Shown here piece after piece: positions 46,101 to 56,454 of a stretch of DNA of 64,000 nt. Every line of letters starts with the position of its first letter. Within the stretch, counting starts at the first letter, position 1. Both the position numbers and the translations under genes were made by a program. The DNA comes from Enoplolaimus lenunculus (Eukaryota > Nematoda > Enoplea > Enoplida > Thoracostomopsidae). The stretch covers positions 53,879-117,878 of the forward strand of contig JASANG010001261.1 of the NCBI GenBank assembly GCA_030248215.1. The letters are read 5' to 3'. The notes under the pieces were generated by a model. It was given only the letters and a program-made list of their open reading frames with translations. It searched no databases and was not told the origin of the DNA.

Positions 46101-49100
46101 ACAGCTACGTTTTGCTGTTATTCATAATCATAAGCAAGTGGACCAATTTTTACTTTTAGGACCGTAACTGTTGTTTTAGCATATTCCTAAGGCAATATCA
46201 TAGCGTAAAATGAAGTTTAAACCAAAGCCTTAGCCTAAGCGACAAATTTAATCTAAACTCTACACCTATTCTATTGCGGTTCCGACAGAAAACCGGACGG
46301 CCCTAAAAACAGCATAGACCAGCGAGTGCTTGAACGATTTTGTCAAATCCACCTGAAGAATATAGAACGCAGAGCGACGCTTGAACGTAAATGACACTTC
46401 TAAGCGATCCCACTGACCATTTGGATACACTGGCTTGTGTTTCGAAGTGTTCCATGATGCTAATTCGAAATCCGGCAACTGAAAAAACGCCAAACTTGTA
46501 TTTCACTACCACAGACATGGTTTGCTTTGAAGATTTATGCCCAACAATGATCCAAGCAACGTTTGCGTCTATTTTAAAGGGATTTAATTACGAAACAAAG
46601 TTTCGCTTCTCGCTCGCTTGACGCGCGATGATGTTTTCTTCTTACCTTGTAAACGTGATCGTGGTAGACCTACCAATCGACGAATCACCATTTCGAAATC
46701 ACACAAGAGTTGAATACAAAATTTAAATTTTCATTGAAATACATTAATTCAAAATGGTGCCAAGCTTTCCACGCATGCTTTGCTCGCGAATTGTTCAAAA
46801 ACTCGGTCAAAAACTCAACTATTCCCTGATTGTATCGACCCAACCAAATAAAAATCCTGGTTCCTCGCATGCGAGACCACTAAACGCAGTAATTTGAAAG
46901 TGTTTCCATTGAAGACAGCAACTGTAAATTTTTTCATTACAATAGGGAAATTGACTTTACCAAAATAGGCCGTATACTGCAACAAATGGTGAGTCAAATT
47001 GACTCTGACCGAAATAGGCTCTATCGGACTACGCAAACTGAGTCAAATTCGACTCCGCCACAGTCAATTTCGACTCATTAAGCGTGACTCAGTGAGCCGA
47101 ATTTGTCTCTCGCGGAGTCGAAGTTTGACTCAGTTTGTGTGGTCCAAAAAAGCCTATTTCGGAGACACGTCAATTTGACTCACCATTTTTTGCAGTGTAC
47201 TATCATATTCTCATCTGTATAGTTTAACTAAATACCTTACTTCAAAATACAATAGTTTACTTGTCTGAAAACGTTTTGCTGAACTGGTAATCAAATTGCG
47301 ATTAGATTTAAGAATGTTAGTAGTGAAACTTGTTCATAAACAGCGATATTTGCGTTGCCAAATTGTTTCTGTGTCAAATATCGTTTATTCGCAAATTGCT
47401 AACTTTTACGCATATTCTGACTTTTTACTTGGACTGCTTTTGGAAAGAATGATAACGGCTCGGGAAACCACGTTAGTTGAACTTCTTCGTTATTGTAACT
47501 GTAACTTTCGAATGCAAGATTGCACGTTTGTGTATCGAACGGAAACAGCCTCAGGTCCAAATCGCACGGTCCGCTGGCCTGAAAATGTAGCAGCGTTGCT
47601 GTTAACAGTGTCTGTATTCTCAAATGTGTGTAGCACCTAACACCAGCACTGTAAAATTTCAATGAGTTGATTAATCAATTCATCTAGCGAGTTTAGTTAT
47701 TTCTGAATTTAATATCAATAAACATTAACTCACTCTGAATTGAGTTGATTCTCACTCTGAAATGATTTGACTCTGGTTGAGTTGATTAATTAACTCAGAA
47801 TGAATTGAATCAACTCAAAATTCTGAGTTCTGATGGTCCTAACTCAGACTAAGTGATTCAACTAATTCTGAGTTAAACTCAACTATCTGACGATCGTTTG
47901 CAACTGCAAATCTCAACTTTGGCCCGGATGCAGTAGAAGCAAATAAAATGCAAGAAATGTGACGAATTTCAAACCTGGTCATTCATTTGGTTTGAATGCT
48001 ACAAGACTTGTCACAAACTGGTGATAGGTGCTACACACATTTGAAAATACCAACCATTGGTTACTAAAAGTTTGAAGTTACAAGTGTATTAACTTGAAAT
48101 TATATAATTGTCGCTTTAATATTTCATCCCGAGTTAATATATTTAAACCAAACATTCATGAATCAATTGGCACATGATTAACAGATTTCGCCCAACCTGC
48201 GGACTCCTGGATTCGATGGTGACGAATATCCCGGCCATTCGTTAACCAGGAACGTAACAGGATTTCATACCAAGAGAGTGTAACCTTGTATGAAAGAAAA
48301 TTTTTTGGGCCTATAAAATGCAAAAGGTTTATTCAAAAGTCTGCAAAAAGAGTTTTTCTTGTCTTTACGGAATTTCGAACACTGTAAATTCCAATGAGTT
48401 GATGAATCAATTCAGCTAGCGAGTTGGTTATTTCTGAATTTATATCAGTAAACATTAACTCACTCTGAGTTGAGTTAATTTTCACTCTGAATTGAGTTGA
48501 CTCTGGGTCAGTTGACTAATTAACTCAGAATGAATTGAATCAACTCAGAATTCTGAGTTCTGATAGTCCTAACTCAGTCTGAGTAATTCAACTCATTCTG
48601 AGTTTAAATCAACTCGCTGAAATTTACAGTGAAAGAAAAAATATACTTTTCTATTCTTCATCTTGGCTCTAAACGGCGCTGTTCTCATAGTCGGCAAACT
48701 AACCTTAATTCGATAATTGACCCAAACGGTACCATTTTGATACAAAATAATAAACAAATTTTCTGTCGGTGACATGTGAAGCCGTGAACTTTTCGTATTT
48801 ACAATACACGTATTCGGTGTCCATATTTTTTCAATAAATTTCGTTCCCAACGTAATGTTTTTCTTACAAAAGCTAAACGATGAAAAATTTAAATTTTTGT
48901 CAAGCCACAGTTGACTGAATAATATGTCGGTTTCAAAACTCGCCGTCGTTTCGCTGATCTCCGAAATGCCTTGGACGTGAATTTCAACCTAAAATTATAG
49001 CGTATAAACGCGTAAACTAACAAACGCTCGAGACGTGGGTAGGGAAGTAGCATGAATTTCACCAAGATGAGTTGGCTACGGGCCTGATTTCTTGTCAAGA

Positions 49101-50801
49101 GTGTATGACATTTCTTTACGGTTTCTGTGAACAACGATAACCATAGGAGTCTGTCCATTGGTTGGACACAAAGACTCAGGGACTTTAGACACTTAAGGAA
49201 TTAGGCTCGATGGGCTTTATGCGAAGGGATGCGCGCGCTATACTCGACATTCACCGCTGCGCGCCACCAAATAGATTTTGTCTATATTATTGTCACTAAC
49301 GCATAGCGGCGTGCGGCGATATGTGGGGGCGTACGGCGATGCGCAGCGGCGTCCAACGCATCAAAGTATTGCGCCACCCTAAGGCTTATGTTTACGCTTA
49401 CGCTTAGGCTTACTGTAAAGATCAGGGGCGGAGTTACGATGTAGACTTACTTTTTGCTTGGTTTAGGCTTAGGAATATGCTTATAATACTGTTCCGCCCC
49501 TGTTCTTTACATTGGCCCGTTCAGTTGACAAGTCCTTATTGTCAACCTGGGCTGTTTTACAATCGAGCGTAGCGAGCGAGAAAATTTGTTTTGCACCACG
49601 ACGGGTTATTCTAAAGCTGGTAAAAATACCTTTTCGATTTTATCAGAAATTTGGGGGAACATATACACCTCTATTCACATTTCTATACGCTCTTGGAAGT
49701 TGATTTAGACACAATCCAAACTAGAAATTGAAATGTGGTGAATCGGGGCAGGCATTTTTACACCTTCCCTAAAATTTTTAAGATTGAAATTTAAGTTCAA
49801 CCATAGGCTTAGCTAAAGGTTTAGGTTTAAGAAAAGGCAATGAATTTTCTTCAATATATAAGTAATCCTAAGCCTAACCGTACAGTTTACGCGAGCCATA
49901 GATTTGTGAGTCCAGAATTTTATTATTGAATCACCTGAACCATTTTTCTACACTTTTCAGAATGCAACATCAAACGCCATGCCAGAATTTAATAATACAG
50001 TAACTCGCGAGCTATTTGTCAATAACTAAAAGCCGTTTTTACGGTTTTACAAAAGTATACTTATTTGGTTTGATGATACTTGGCTCTTGTACAATTTCCA
50101 CCCACATTTTTCGAAATTTTCACGTATTAGCATAACTAACTTTGCCTGCCGTACTGTTAAGCTCAAGTTCTGCGTTATTAGCTTCGGCCTAACCTTAGCC
50201 GTAAGCTTGTCAGGAAAGCGTACATGATCCGCAGGGTGGCTGTTCAGGAATTTTACGGTGGGGAAAAATACATTTTGTGTTGCACATTTTTACAGATTTA
50301 AAGCGCGTAGTTTAGCGAAATTTTTTGAAAATTTTGGAGTTTCCGTTTCAATTCAGCTACATTTTTCGCCCTTTTGGCTTTAGAAAACACATTGATGATC
50401 CTGAAATGAACTATTGGCATAGTAACGATTTCAGCACAGCATAGCCGGTGTGGGGTGATGCATACGCCTATCCTGCTGATCAGCCACTGAAGTGCCGAGT
50501 GTTTTTATATTAGTTTGACCTGAACGACAGTTTTTGCCATTTCGCTCGGATACCGATGTGTTTCCGAGTATCGTTCTTGAATCAAATGAATCACTTCAAG
50601 CTCGTTCATATCACCATCGCATGGAAGCTCAGTTGCGTTTTGAGGTCCAGGTGAATTTTGTGCGATTTCAATTTGTAAATTTTCAACTCGACGATTTTGT
50701 TGAGTCAAATCTTTGGCGTACAAATCAACCGCAACTGCACGACGACTGTACTGATTCATCGTCAAAATTGCGTATGCAACAAACGATATCGTCTGAATCA
50801 T
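43152..50801 (-). CDS. Cys-loop ligand-gated anion channel (GABA/glycine receptor-like), 7 exons, ~643 aa
   Basis: Exons: 50801-50520, 48988-48704, 47578-47429, 46478-46353, 45672-45507, 44589-44335, about 43819-43152. The first six joins are in phase; the last acceptor is a choice among several in-phase AGs. The signal sequence is weak (MIQTISFVAYAIL). The ligand domain has VEIHVQGISEISETTASFE. The Cys loop has C194 and C208 with 13 residues between (FPFDTQTC). M1 is YVPTYIIIATSWISF; PAR at the M1-M2 junction (305-307) is the mark of anion selectivity. M2 runs TTITVSALLAITF; LPKVSYIKAMDVWM leads into M3; M4 is FPLSFLLFNIGYWGYY, followed by 19 residues. The M3-M4 loop holds a run of seven cysteines from a CAA/TTG microsatellite. 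The ligand is unknown; the M2 end (FQYGNIIKSLP) is more like invertebrate-only clades by recollection. The 5' exons are duplicated at 60,940-63,227. Confidence 0.9.
43470..43491 (-). repeat. CAA/TTG trinucleotide repeat inside the receptor's last exon
   Basis: About seven CAA units on the plus strand; read as TGT on the coding strand they give consecutive cysteines in the M3-M4 loop. The other minus-strand frame would give valines. The upstream exon border is not certain, so this stretch could alternatively be intronic. Confidence 0.6.
44769..45114. mobile_element. hAT-like MITE, CAGAGGGTGTAACC family, in a receptor intron
   Basis: Starts CAGAGGGTGTAACCAG and ends CGGTTTGACACCCTC. Interior of CGAAAACGGAAAACGG-type repeats; related to 52,479-52,660. 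It lies between the M1-M2 exon and the M3 exon. Confidence 0.55.
46150..46320. mobile_element. Diverged MITE of the TTAGGC-carrying group
   Basis: GCATATTCCTAAGGCAATAT, CCTTAGCCTAAGC and TTAATCTAAACTCTA match the internal order of the GGCCAATGT elements. Ends (TTTTAGGACCGTAAC and GGACGGCCCTAAAA) form an inverted pair. Confidence 0.55.
46976..47200. mobile_element. MITE, CACTGCAAAAAATGG / GAGTCAAATTCGACTC family
   Basis: Ends ACTGCAACAAATGGTGAGTC and GACTCACCATTTTTTGCAGT. The two halves are nearly self-complementary around GACTCATTAAGCGTGACTC. It lies in the intron between the Cys-loop exon and the next receptor exon. Confidence 0.75.
47647..47890. mobile_element. MITE, CACTGTAAATTTCAATGAGT family, right tip changed
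   Basis: Left end CACTGTAAAATTTCAATGAG. The interior is rich in GAGTTGA/TCAACTC, which makes long hairpins. Same family as 48,380-48,631, in the same orientation and 490 bp away. Confidence 0.65.
48380..48631. mobile_element. MITE, CACTGTAAATTYCA family (complete; mirrored at 63,300-63,551)
   Basis: Inverted ends CACTGTAAATTCCAATGAGT and (inverse) CACTGTAAATTTCAGCGAGT. The interior is almost wholly GAGTTGA/TCAACTC repeats and folds on itself. It lies in the receptor intron beside exon 2. Confidence 0.75.
49418..49519. mobile_element. Short MITE, GGCCAATGTAAAGAACAGGG family (mirrored at 62,412-62,513)
   Basis: Ends ACTGTAAAGATCAGGGGCGG and CCCTGTTCTTTACATTGGCC around TTTAGGCTTAGGAATATGCT. 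Only one TTAGGC unit remains. Confidence 0.65.
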
Positions 50802-51171
50802 TGTCTATACATTAGAAAAACTCTTTTTTTTATTGACACTTTTAGTAGTAAACCTGGTTACACAATCTAAAACATCGCTTGATTCACGGCCGGAACTTCG
50901 ATGGCGCAGCATATGAGATTAATAAGGAACGGGATTAGTGGATATATCACCTTCGAAAATCTTTACAGCGAAAAATAAGTCTTTTCGCAGGCTTTAGAAT
51001 ATCCTTGGCACCATCTTAGAAGTCGGAATACTTTTCTTAGACGCTATAGTTTTGTCTCTTAAATTCTACGCCGCAAAAACGATATTTTTATCATGTCTTA
51101 TGAATTTCGGGTGTAATTTTAAAAGGCAATTTCTGCGCACTATAATAGGACAACATTTTAGATACTAACTG

Positions 51172-51515
51172 CTCTCTAAAAACTTAAACTTAAATTATAG
51201 TTTAACTAAACTTGAATTTCAGTTTAAGTAAAACTTAAATGGCTGGACGGACTAACCGAACTAGAATTTTAAGTTTTACTTGAACTAACATATTTTTAAG
51301 TTTAACATGAGTTTAAGTAAGCTTATTTTTAGATTAAGTAACAAGTTCAGCCGCGTATCTAAGAGTTCAATATGCTTAGCTTAAATTGAAAATATGTAAG
51401 ATTTTAAATGAGTTTAAGCATAAACCTATCGGTTAGCTTAGTTAATCTAAAAAGTTAGTTTAATACCGGTGGATTAGCTTAAGCTTAAATCAAGTTAGTT
51501 TAAGCTTTTAGAGAG
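51172..51515. mobile_element. MITE, CTCTCTAAAAACTTAAAC family (mirrored at 60,226-60,569)
   Basis: Ends CTCTCTAAAAACTTAAACTT and (inverse) CTCTCTAAAAGCTTAAACTA. The 344-bp interior is built of TTTAAGT/ACTTAAA blocks. Class not assigned. Confidence 0.7.
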
Positions 51516-52061
51516 TGAGAATTTTTCCATTACGGCTTAACGTATCACAAACCTATCCTATTACAGGATCTGAAAGCAATAGATTGATACGTCGTAATTA
51601 ATCACAGAAATCGAAAAATAGAGATTAATCTAACCTTTCAGACGATTACTGTCTCAAAGACGCAACCAATATTTTTAAGAGCCAGCAAGTCCTTTTAAAA
51701 CCTGTAAATCGGGTTAATTTCTATCGCACTGCACGAAAGTTGGGCTTAAATCTACGATAGGATGATAACATTCACGCTAACATTCGATTGTTACAAAATC
51801 TATAAATAGAGAATGATATCAATTTTACGATGATCACAAACTTAACAAGGACGTCTAGAAGCAGTGCCGATGCAGGCAGGGGTGAAGGCTTCCCCCAATT
51901 TCGAGGGTGGGGGCCTTCAAACTCCAAATGGGCGCTATGTGGGGTGGCTGCTCCGGCTCTGTCTAGAAGAGCCAACAGGTTAATATATTTAAAGTCTCTA
52001 AAACTGCTTGACAATTGATCCAATTTGAATCAGTCTCTTCTATTATTAGCAAAATCGGGTC

Positions 52062-52826
52062 TTTTCGGTAATCTCCCCAGCCGGCGTTTACCAAAAAATG
52101 GTTGGGTTTTGAATATTTTTATCTTATTTGAGCTTCACATGATCTCCCCTGATCATTTTACGGCCAAATTTGGAATTTTTGAGAAAATCGATTTTTAAGG
52201 ACAACAGGTTCTCGCCATGGGATCAAAAAAATTTTTGTCAAAAATTAAAACAATTTACACACCGTTCTGCGTAAATTCCGCAGCTAAGTTGAAGGTGTTA
52301 AATTTTCTGCAATTAGGCGTTTGGCTAACGGGACGGCGCCAAATCAGTTATTTGACGCTAACTCGTTAACCAGACATCTGATTGCGGAATAATTAATACC
52401 ATTCTACTCAGCTCCCGAAGCTGGGTTGAATAAGGTGTAATTTGTCTAACTTTTTGACAAAAAAGTTAAGGTCCCAAGCAGGTGTAGCCGGATATCCGTT
52501 TCCGTGCATGCCTCAATTGGGATGTTAGAAAAATGAAACATCTTTGAAACTTCTTTACTTCAATCTGAGTTTTCCGTTTCCGTTTTCGTTTCCGTTATTT
52601 TCATCACTATTCGTTTCGGTTTCCATTTCCGTTATTATATACTATCCGTTTACACCTTAATCCACCTGTGGGAGGACCTTGGCACCGTAAAAAGTCGAAT
52701 TTTTAAAAAATTCAACTTTGGCCGCCAAATAAGTTTGGGGAAGGTCGTCAGAAGCTCAAATATATAAAAATTTCCAAAATCTAATCATTTTTGGGCAAAC
52801 GCCGGCTGGTAGCATAACCGAAAACA
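52062..52826. mobile_element. Long-TIR element with a nested MITE (mirrored at 58,915-59,679)
   Basis: About 130 bp at each end form a diverged inverted pair, sharing CCAGCCGGCGTTT, TTTGAGCTTC and TTTGGCCG in inverse order. The middle has CGGCGCCAAATCAGTTATTT. A smaller hAT-like MITE lies inside at 52,479-52,660. Long terminal repeats would fit a Mutator-like or foldback element; no transposase frame was found. Confidence 0.6.
52479..52660. mobile_element. hAT-like MITE, AGGTGTAGCCGGATA ends, nested (mirrored at 59,081-59,262)
   Basis: Ends AGGTGTAGCCGGATATCC and (inverse) AAGGTGTAAACGGATAGTA around TTTCCGTTTCCGTTTTCG repeats. Inner sequence resembles the element at 44,769-45,114. Confidence 0.6.
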
Positions 52827-53362
52827 CTCACCAATTGTACCGAGGACAGAGAACATTTACAAATAATTACACCGCTGATGCCTGAAATTTTTATCCATCA
52901 TATCTCGCTATATTCATAATTCGAGTAGTATATGATGTATTCGAGAGTCGGCAATACACAGGTCCAGCTCATTAAACAAAAATTTTCAAATGTACGTCTT
53001 GTCGACCGGTTTAAAAACAATAGGATCTATAGCTAAAATTTAAATTTAGCTTTTCAAATAATTAAAAAACATGTATGCCGTTTACAAAACCATGTATACT
53101 AATTTCCTGTCGTTTTATGCTCTTCTCGTGTTTATGAACCTTTCTCATGAGTTCTTTGAAACTAATTAAGCGCTGCGCTACATACTTTACTGTGCCGCAC
53201 GCCGCTATGTGTTGCTAGCAAAGATGCAGGCAAAACCTATTTGGTGGCGTCCGGCGGCACGCCGTAAGTATACCGATAACCTTGCAGTTATGATTTTGTC
53301 CATTCAGTGCCTATTAACGACACAGATTTTTGCCAGCTTGTGACCGCCGTATTACAAAATCC

Positions 53363-53780
53363 GGCCAATGTAAAAACAGGGGCGGAACAGTATTATAAGC
53401 ATATTCATAAACCTAAGCCTAAGCCTAAGCCTACACTGCAAAAAATGGTGAGTCGAATTGACTCTCTCGGAAATAGGCTTTGCCTGACTACACAAACTGA
53501 GTCAAATTTCACTCCACCAGAGTCAAATTCGATTCACTATGTCGCACGTTTGACTCTCGCGGAGTCGAATTTGACTCAGTTTATGTAGTCAGGAAAAGCC
53601 TATTTCCGAGAGAGTCAATTTGACTCACCATTTTTTACAATGTCAGCGTAACGAATGAGCATATTCCGACGCCTAAGACTAAGCGTAAGCCTAAGCCAAA
53701 CAAAAAATTAGTCTAAAGCTTAAGCTTACTCTATTACAGTGACAGAAAAAAAACGTTCCGCCCCTAATTTTTACATCGGC
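53363..53780. mobile_element. MITE, GGCCAATGTAAAAACAGGGG family, split by a nested MITE (mirrored at 58,013-58,430)
   Basis: Left end GGCCAATGTAAAAACAGGGG and right end GGGGCGGAACG (inverse) with ATGTAAAAATTAGG. CCTAAGCCTAAGCCTAAGCC lies on the left of the nested element and the AAGCCTAAGCCAAACAAAAA part on its right. Confidence 0.75.
53433..53642. mobile_element. MITE, CACTGCAAAAAATGG family, nested (mirrored at 58,151-58,360)
   Basis: Ends ACACTGCAAAAAATGGTGAG and its inverse CTCACCATTTTTTACAATGT. The 210-bp interior is a long imperfect palindrome of GAGTCAAATTCGACTC units. It sits inside the CCTAAG array of the surrounding element. Confidence 0.8.
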
Positions 53781-54660
53781 TGAAACTCCAAACCACACAC
53801 TTTTACTTTCACAAACCAAAATTTTTTTGAGCCTTGTTTGAATACCAACTAAAATGTATTTTTGGTCGAAAAAAAACCCGAATATATACTCAAAGTAAGC
53901 TAGGAAACTAAATTTTGCTACTGGCTCTCCAACACAAATTTCGACAGTCCATTTTTTCTGGCAATAAAAATCAGACATTTAAGCCGATTGTTTTTTAAGA
54001 AAAAAACAACATTCATATATTTAAAGTTGAACGCTGACTTTTTTGCGCACAAACGAATTAAAAATCACCTCATGGAAGTGCGTTTGTACTTAAAGCTGAA
54101 AATTGTAAAATTAATGACGGAACACTTGAAGCTAATTTGTTGGCAGCTGAAGTGTCGTTACAACCGTTTTTTTTTCGTGTGAAAAAATCGTATTTGGCGT
54201 AGAAATAATAATTTTAAGCAACCTCAATGAGAGAACAAATACCAATGAACAATATAAATTTGATTTATTGTACTCGTGCGTTGTTTTAGCACAGACACTA
54301 CCCTTATACATTTCGATTGTATCTAACTTTTGCCGACAGTCAGACACGCTAGCTACGTTAGTTTTATGGTTTTAAAATCATAAATTATTCAAAATTACAC
54401 ATACAGACATATTACATAGCTAAACAAAACTCTACCGTAGGCGACACCGTATGAATATGCAACAACAGCACGCATATTGCTGAGGTGTGAAATGAACCAG
54501 GATTGAGATCAAGCGGTTAAGCTAAAATTTCGACAATTATATTCTAAAAAATTTTGTTTTAAGCTTATTTTTTGAAAAATATTTTTCTCAATAATGCGGA
54601 TTTTGTGAATCCCGTTCAGTTTTTAGAGAAGCGAACACTTTGCACTAATATTGAAATATT

Positions 54661-54843
54661 ATTGGCCAATGTTACTTTAAGGAGCGTAACAGTAGATTAA
54701 GCGTATTCCTAAGCCTAAGCCTAAGCGTTGCAAAAATGTATCCCTAAGCCTAAGCCTAAGTAAAAAATGTAATCTTGAATCTAAACTTACTCTTTTGTAG
54801 ACCCATCAAAAACCTGACCACCCCTTAAAGTAACATTGGCCAA
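54661..54843. mobile_element. MITE, GGCCAATGTTACTTTAAG family (diverged mirror at ~57,050-57,165)
   Basis: Ends GGCCAATGTTACTTTAAGG and CCTTAAAGTAACATTGGCC are perfect inverses, around CCTAAGCCTAAGCCTAAGCG. The right-arm counterpart is heavily degraded. Confidence 0.8.
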
Positions 54844-55057
54844 AATATTTATAGTTCAAAGGTATTCTACTTCTTTGCGTTTTCGATTTTAAATCGACCA
54901 GTTTTTTTACTAGGTATCTTTCTGAACACACAGATACTGAAACGTATTTGAAAAAGTAAATTTGAGTTGAAATCAAATTTACTAAATATAGCAAACGGCG
55001 TATGTAAGTTGAGAAGTTACATTTCAACTTCAAACATTACAGCACAACTCTTAAATA

Positions 55058-55328
55058 TTAACCCTTTCTCACATGAATATTTTCTATTTCCCCTGAGACC
55101 TACTTTTATGCTAGGATTCGAACTCCAGTGACTGGAGTTGGAGGCGTATACAATCACCACTCAGCTATAGGAGCTTGACGCTCGAGCCCGACGGGGCTCT
55201 CACGTCTTGTGGTGATTTAGTACTATGTATACGTGTTGCAATCATTAAACACGCTGCGATATATACTATTTAACGTATATACACTGCGCTGAGTTGCCTA
55301 CAGGCAACTCAATGTGAGAAGGGGTTAA
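55058..55328. mobile_element. piggyBac-like MITE with a tRNA-like interior
   Basis: Flanked by TTAA on both sides, with inverted ends CCCTTTCTCACATGA and (inverse) CCCCTTCTCACATTGA; TTAA plus CCC ends fit piggyBac-type insertion. The reverse strand at about 55,105-55,175 is tRNA-like (TAGCTGAGTGG as A box, GAGTTCGAATCC as B box). A strongly diverged mirror copy lies near 56,700-56,980, and its left end recurs at 62,091. Confidence 0.7.
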
Positions 55329-56236
55329 ATAATTGTATTAATGAAAACGTCAGAATTTCCGACGAAAATTTTTCAATTTTTTTCACCAAAATTACGTTGC
55401 AGACCTTCGGTTGTAGCCTTGCATTCAGTGTGCATTGTGCTCTAATCTGTGTCCTCATTTTACAGGGGAAATAGCTACAGGGGTGAAACTTTTAAAATAT
55501 GTTGTTAAACATTTTCAAGTATAATAAAATTGAATCCAACTCAAACTACTTTCATTTCAGTATTGCGTACAAATCTTTCAAATCAGCGTGCAGAATCGCG
55601 TCCAAATGTAAATATATTTCATTTGGTTTAAAATTCAAATATCTTCTGCCTCTAAAAGTTTCTTTATCGCTCAAATATCAAAACTTATTTGAAACAAAAG
55701 ATATTAATTAATACAAATGTATATCTCCCAAGTGTTATCTTCCGTATATATAAGTGCGGTACTCTGTTTTCCTCTCCGCTCTCCGCATCAACCGAGGAAT
55801 CTTCATGAGAATAAAGAAGGTTTATTGCTGTGCGTAGTGTTTTTTGAGACAAACGCAGAACAAAGTTGCTTTTAACACTTAATATAATAGTAAAGAGAAA
55901 ACACTGTAGGTTCTTGAAATCCGCTTAAAGACAAAAAAGCTAACGTTTATATACTCGAGTTAATTTCAATACAGCGATTCTAACTGCGACAGAGCATTGA
56001 CGATATTCGAATTCCGGGTTGAACATTCGGCAAAATGACTAAATTTGTTACGATTTTGACTAAATCTTATTCGGTTGCCCTGGTGGCAGCTGGCTACAAA
56101 GAGGACCGTAATCTATTTTGAAACTAAAATGTAGCTCAGTCCAGAGCCTTATTCTCAACTGAATATTGTTGTTACTTGAGCGATATATATATTTTTGGCA
56201 AAATGATTTGAAAGCAGGTGAAAAATTATAACTTTA

Positions 56237-56240
56237 AGCG

Positions 56241-56331
<91 letters not shown>

Positions 56332-56345
56332 ATATATATATAATA
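56237..56345. repeat. (AT)n microsatellite
   Basis: Nearly uninterrupted AT dinucleotides with one GA interruption near its right end. Long AT tracts form hairpins and are common breakage and assembly-collapse points. Confidence 0.95.
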
Positions 56346-56346
56346 A

Positions 56347-56425
56347 ATCCCCCCCACACCACAACACCCAAAAAAACACCCAAAACACACAAAACCACCA
56401 AAACCACAACAAAACAAACCCACAT
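56347..56425. repeat. A/C-only low-complexity tract
   Basis: About 78 bases made almost only of A and C (runs such as CCCCCCCACACCACAACACC). It lies directly beside the (AT)n run in the palindrome spacer. Confidence 0.85.
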
Positions 56426-56454
56426 ATAAACAACACAGATACACATATATTTTT

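Larger units (their letters stand above)
47931..54415. repeat. Left outer arm of a large inverted repeat (palindrome)
   Basis: Reverse complement of 57,378-64,000. Mirror positions add to 111,931 (outer part), 111,741 (middle) and 111,793 (inner part); the steps mark indels of about 190 and 52 bp. In one stretch compared base by base (53,640-53,830) a single difference was seen. The arm carries the first two exons of the anion channel and at least six MITEs, all mirrored. The match runs to the last base of the window, so the true arm is longer than 6.5 kb. Confidence 0.95.
54416..55620. repeat. Left inner arm of the inverted repeat, diverged
   Basis: Aligns with the reverse complement of 56,455-57,377 but with many substitutions and small indels, in contrast to the near-identical outer arm. 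Clear matching blocks include AACAACAGCACGCATA, TTAATGAAAACGTCAGAAT (shared by both) and GCGTACAAATCTTTCAAAT. The change begins at about 54,415, just after ACATACAGACATATTAC. Confidence 0.8.
55621..56454. other. Spacer at the centre of the palindrome
   Basis: About 0.83 kb without a mirror partner. It is AT-rich at left and has an (AT)n run of about 110 bp at 56,237-56,345, followed by an unusual A/C-only tract (56,347-56,425). No gene. Low-complexity frames rich in Ile-Tyr are translations of the (AT)n run. Confidence 0.8.

Noticed and set aside
51772-52023. 83-codon minus-strand frame, also in the right arm
   Set aside because: No splice signals or motifs; kept only because the arms are copies.
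53691-54182. Frames repeated in both arms (53,691-53,978; 53,988-54,182; mirror copies)
   Set aside because: Their conservation is due to the inverted duplication, not to selection; they lack family motifs, and part lies in a MITE.
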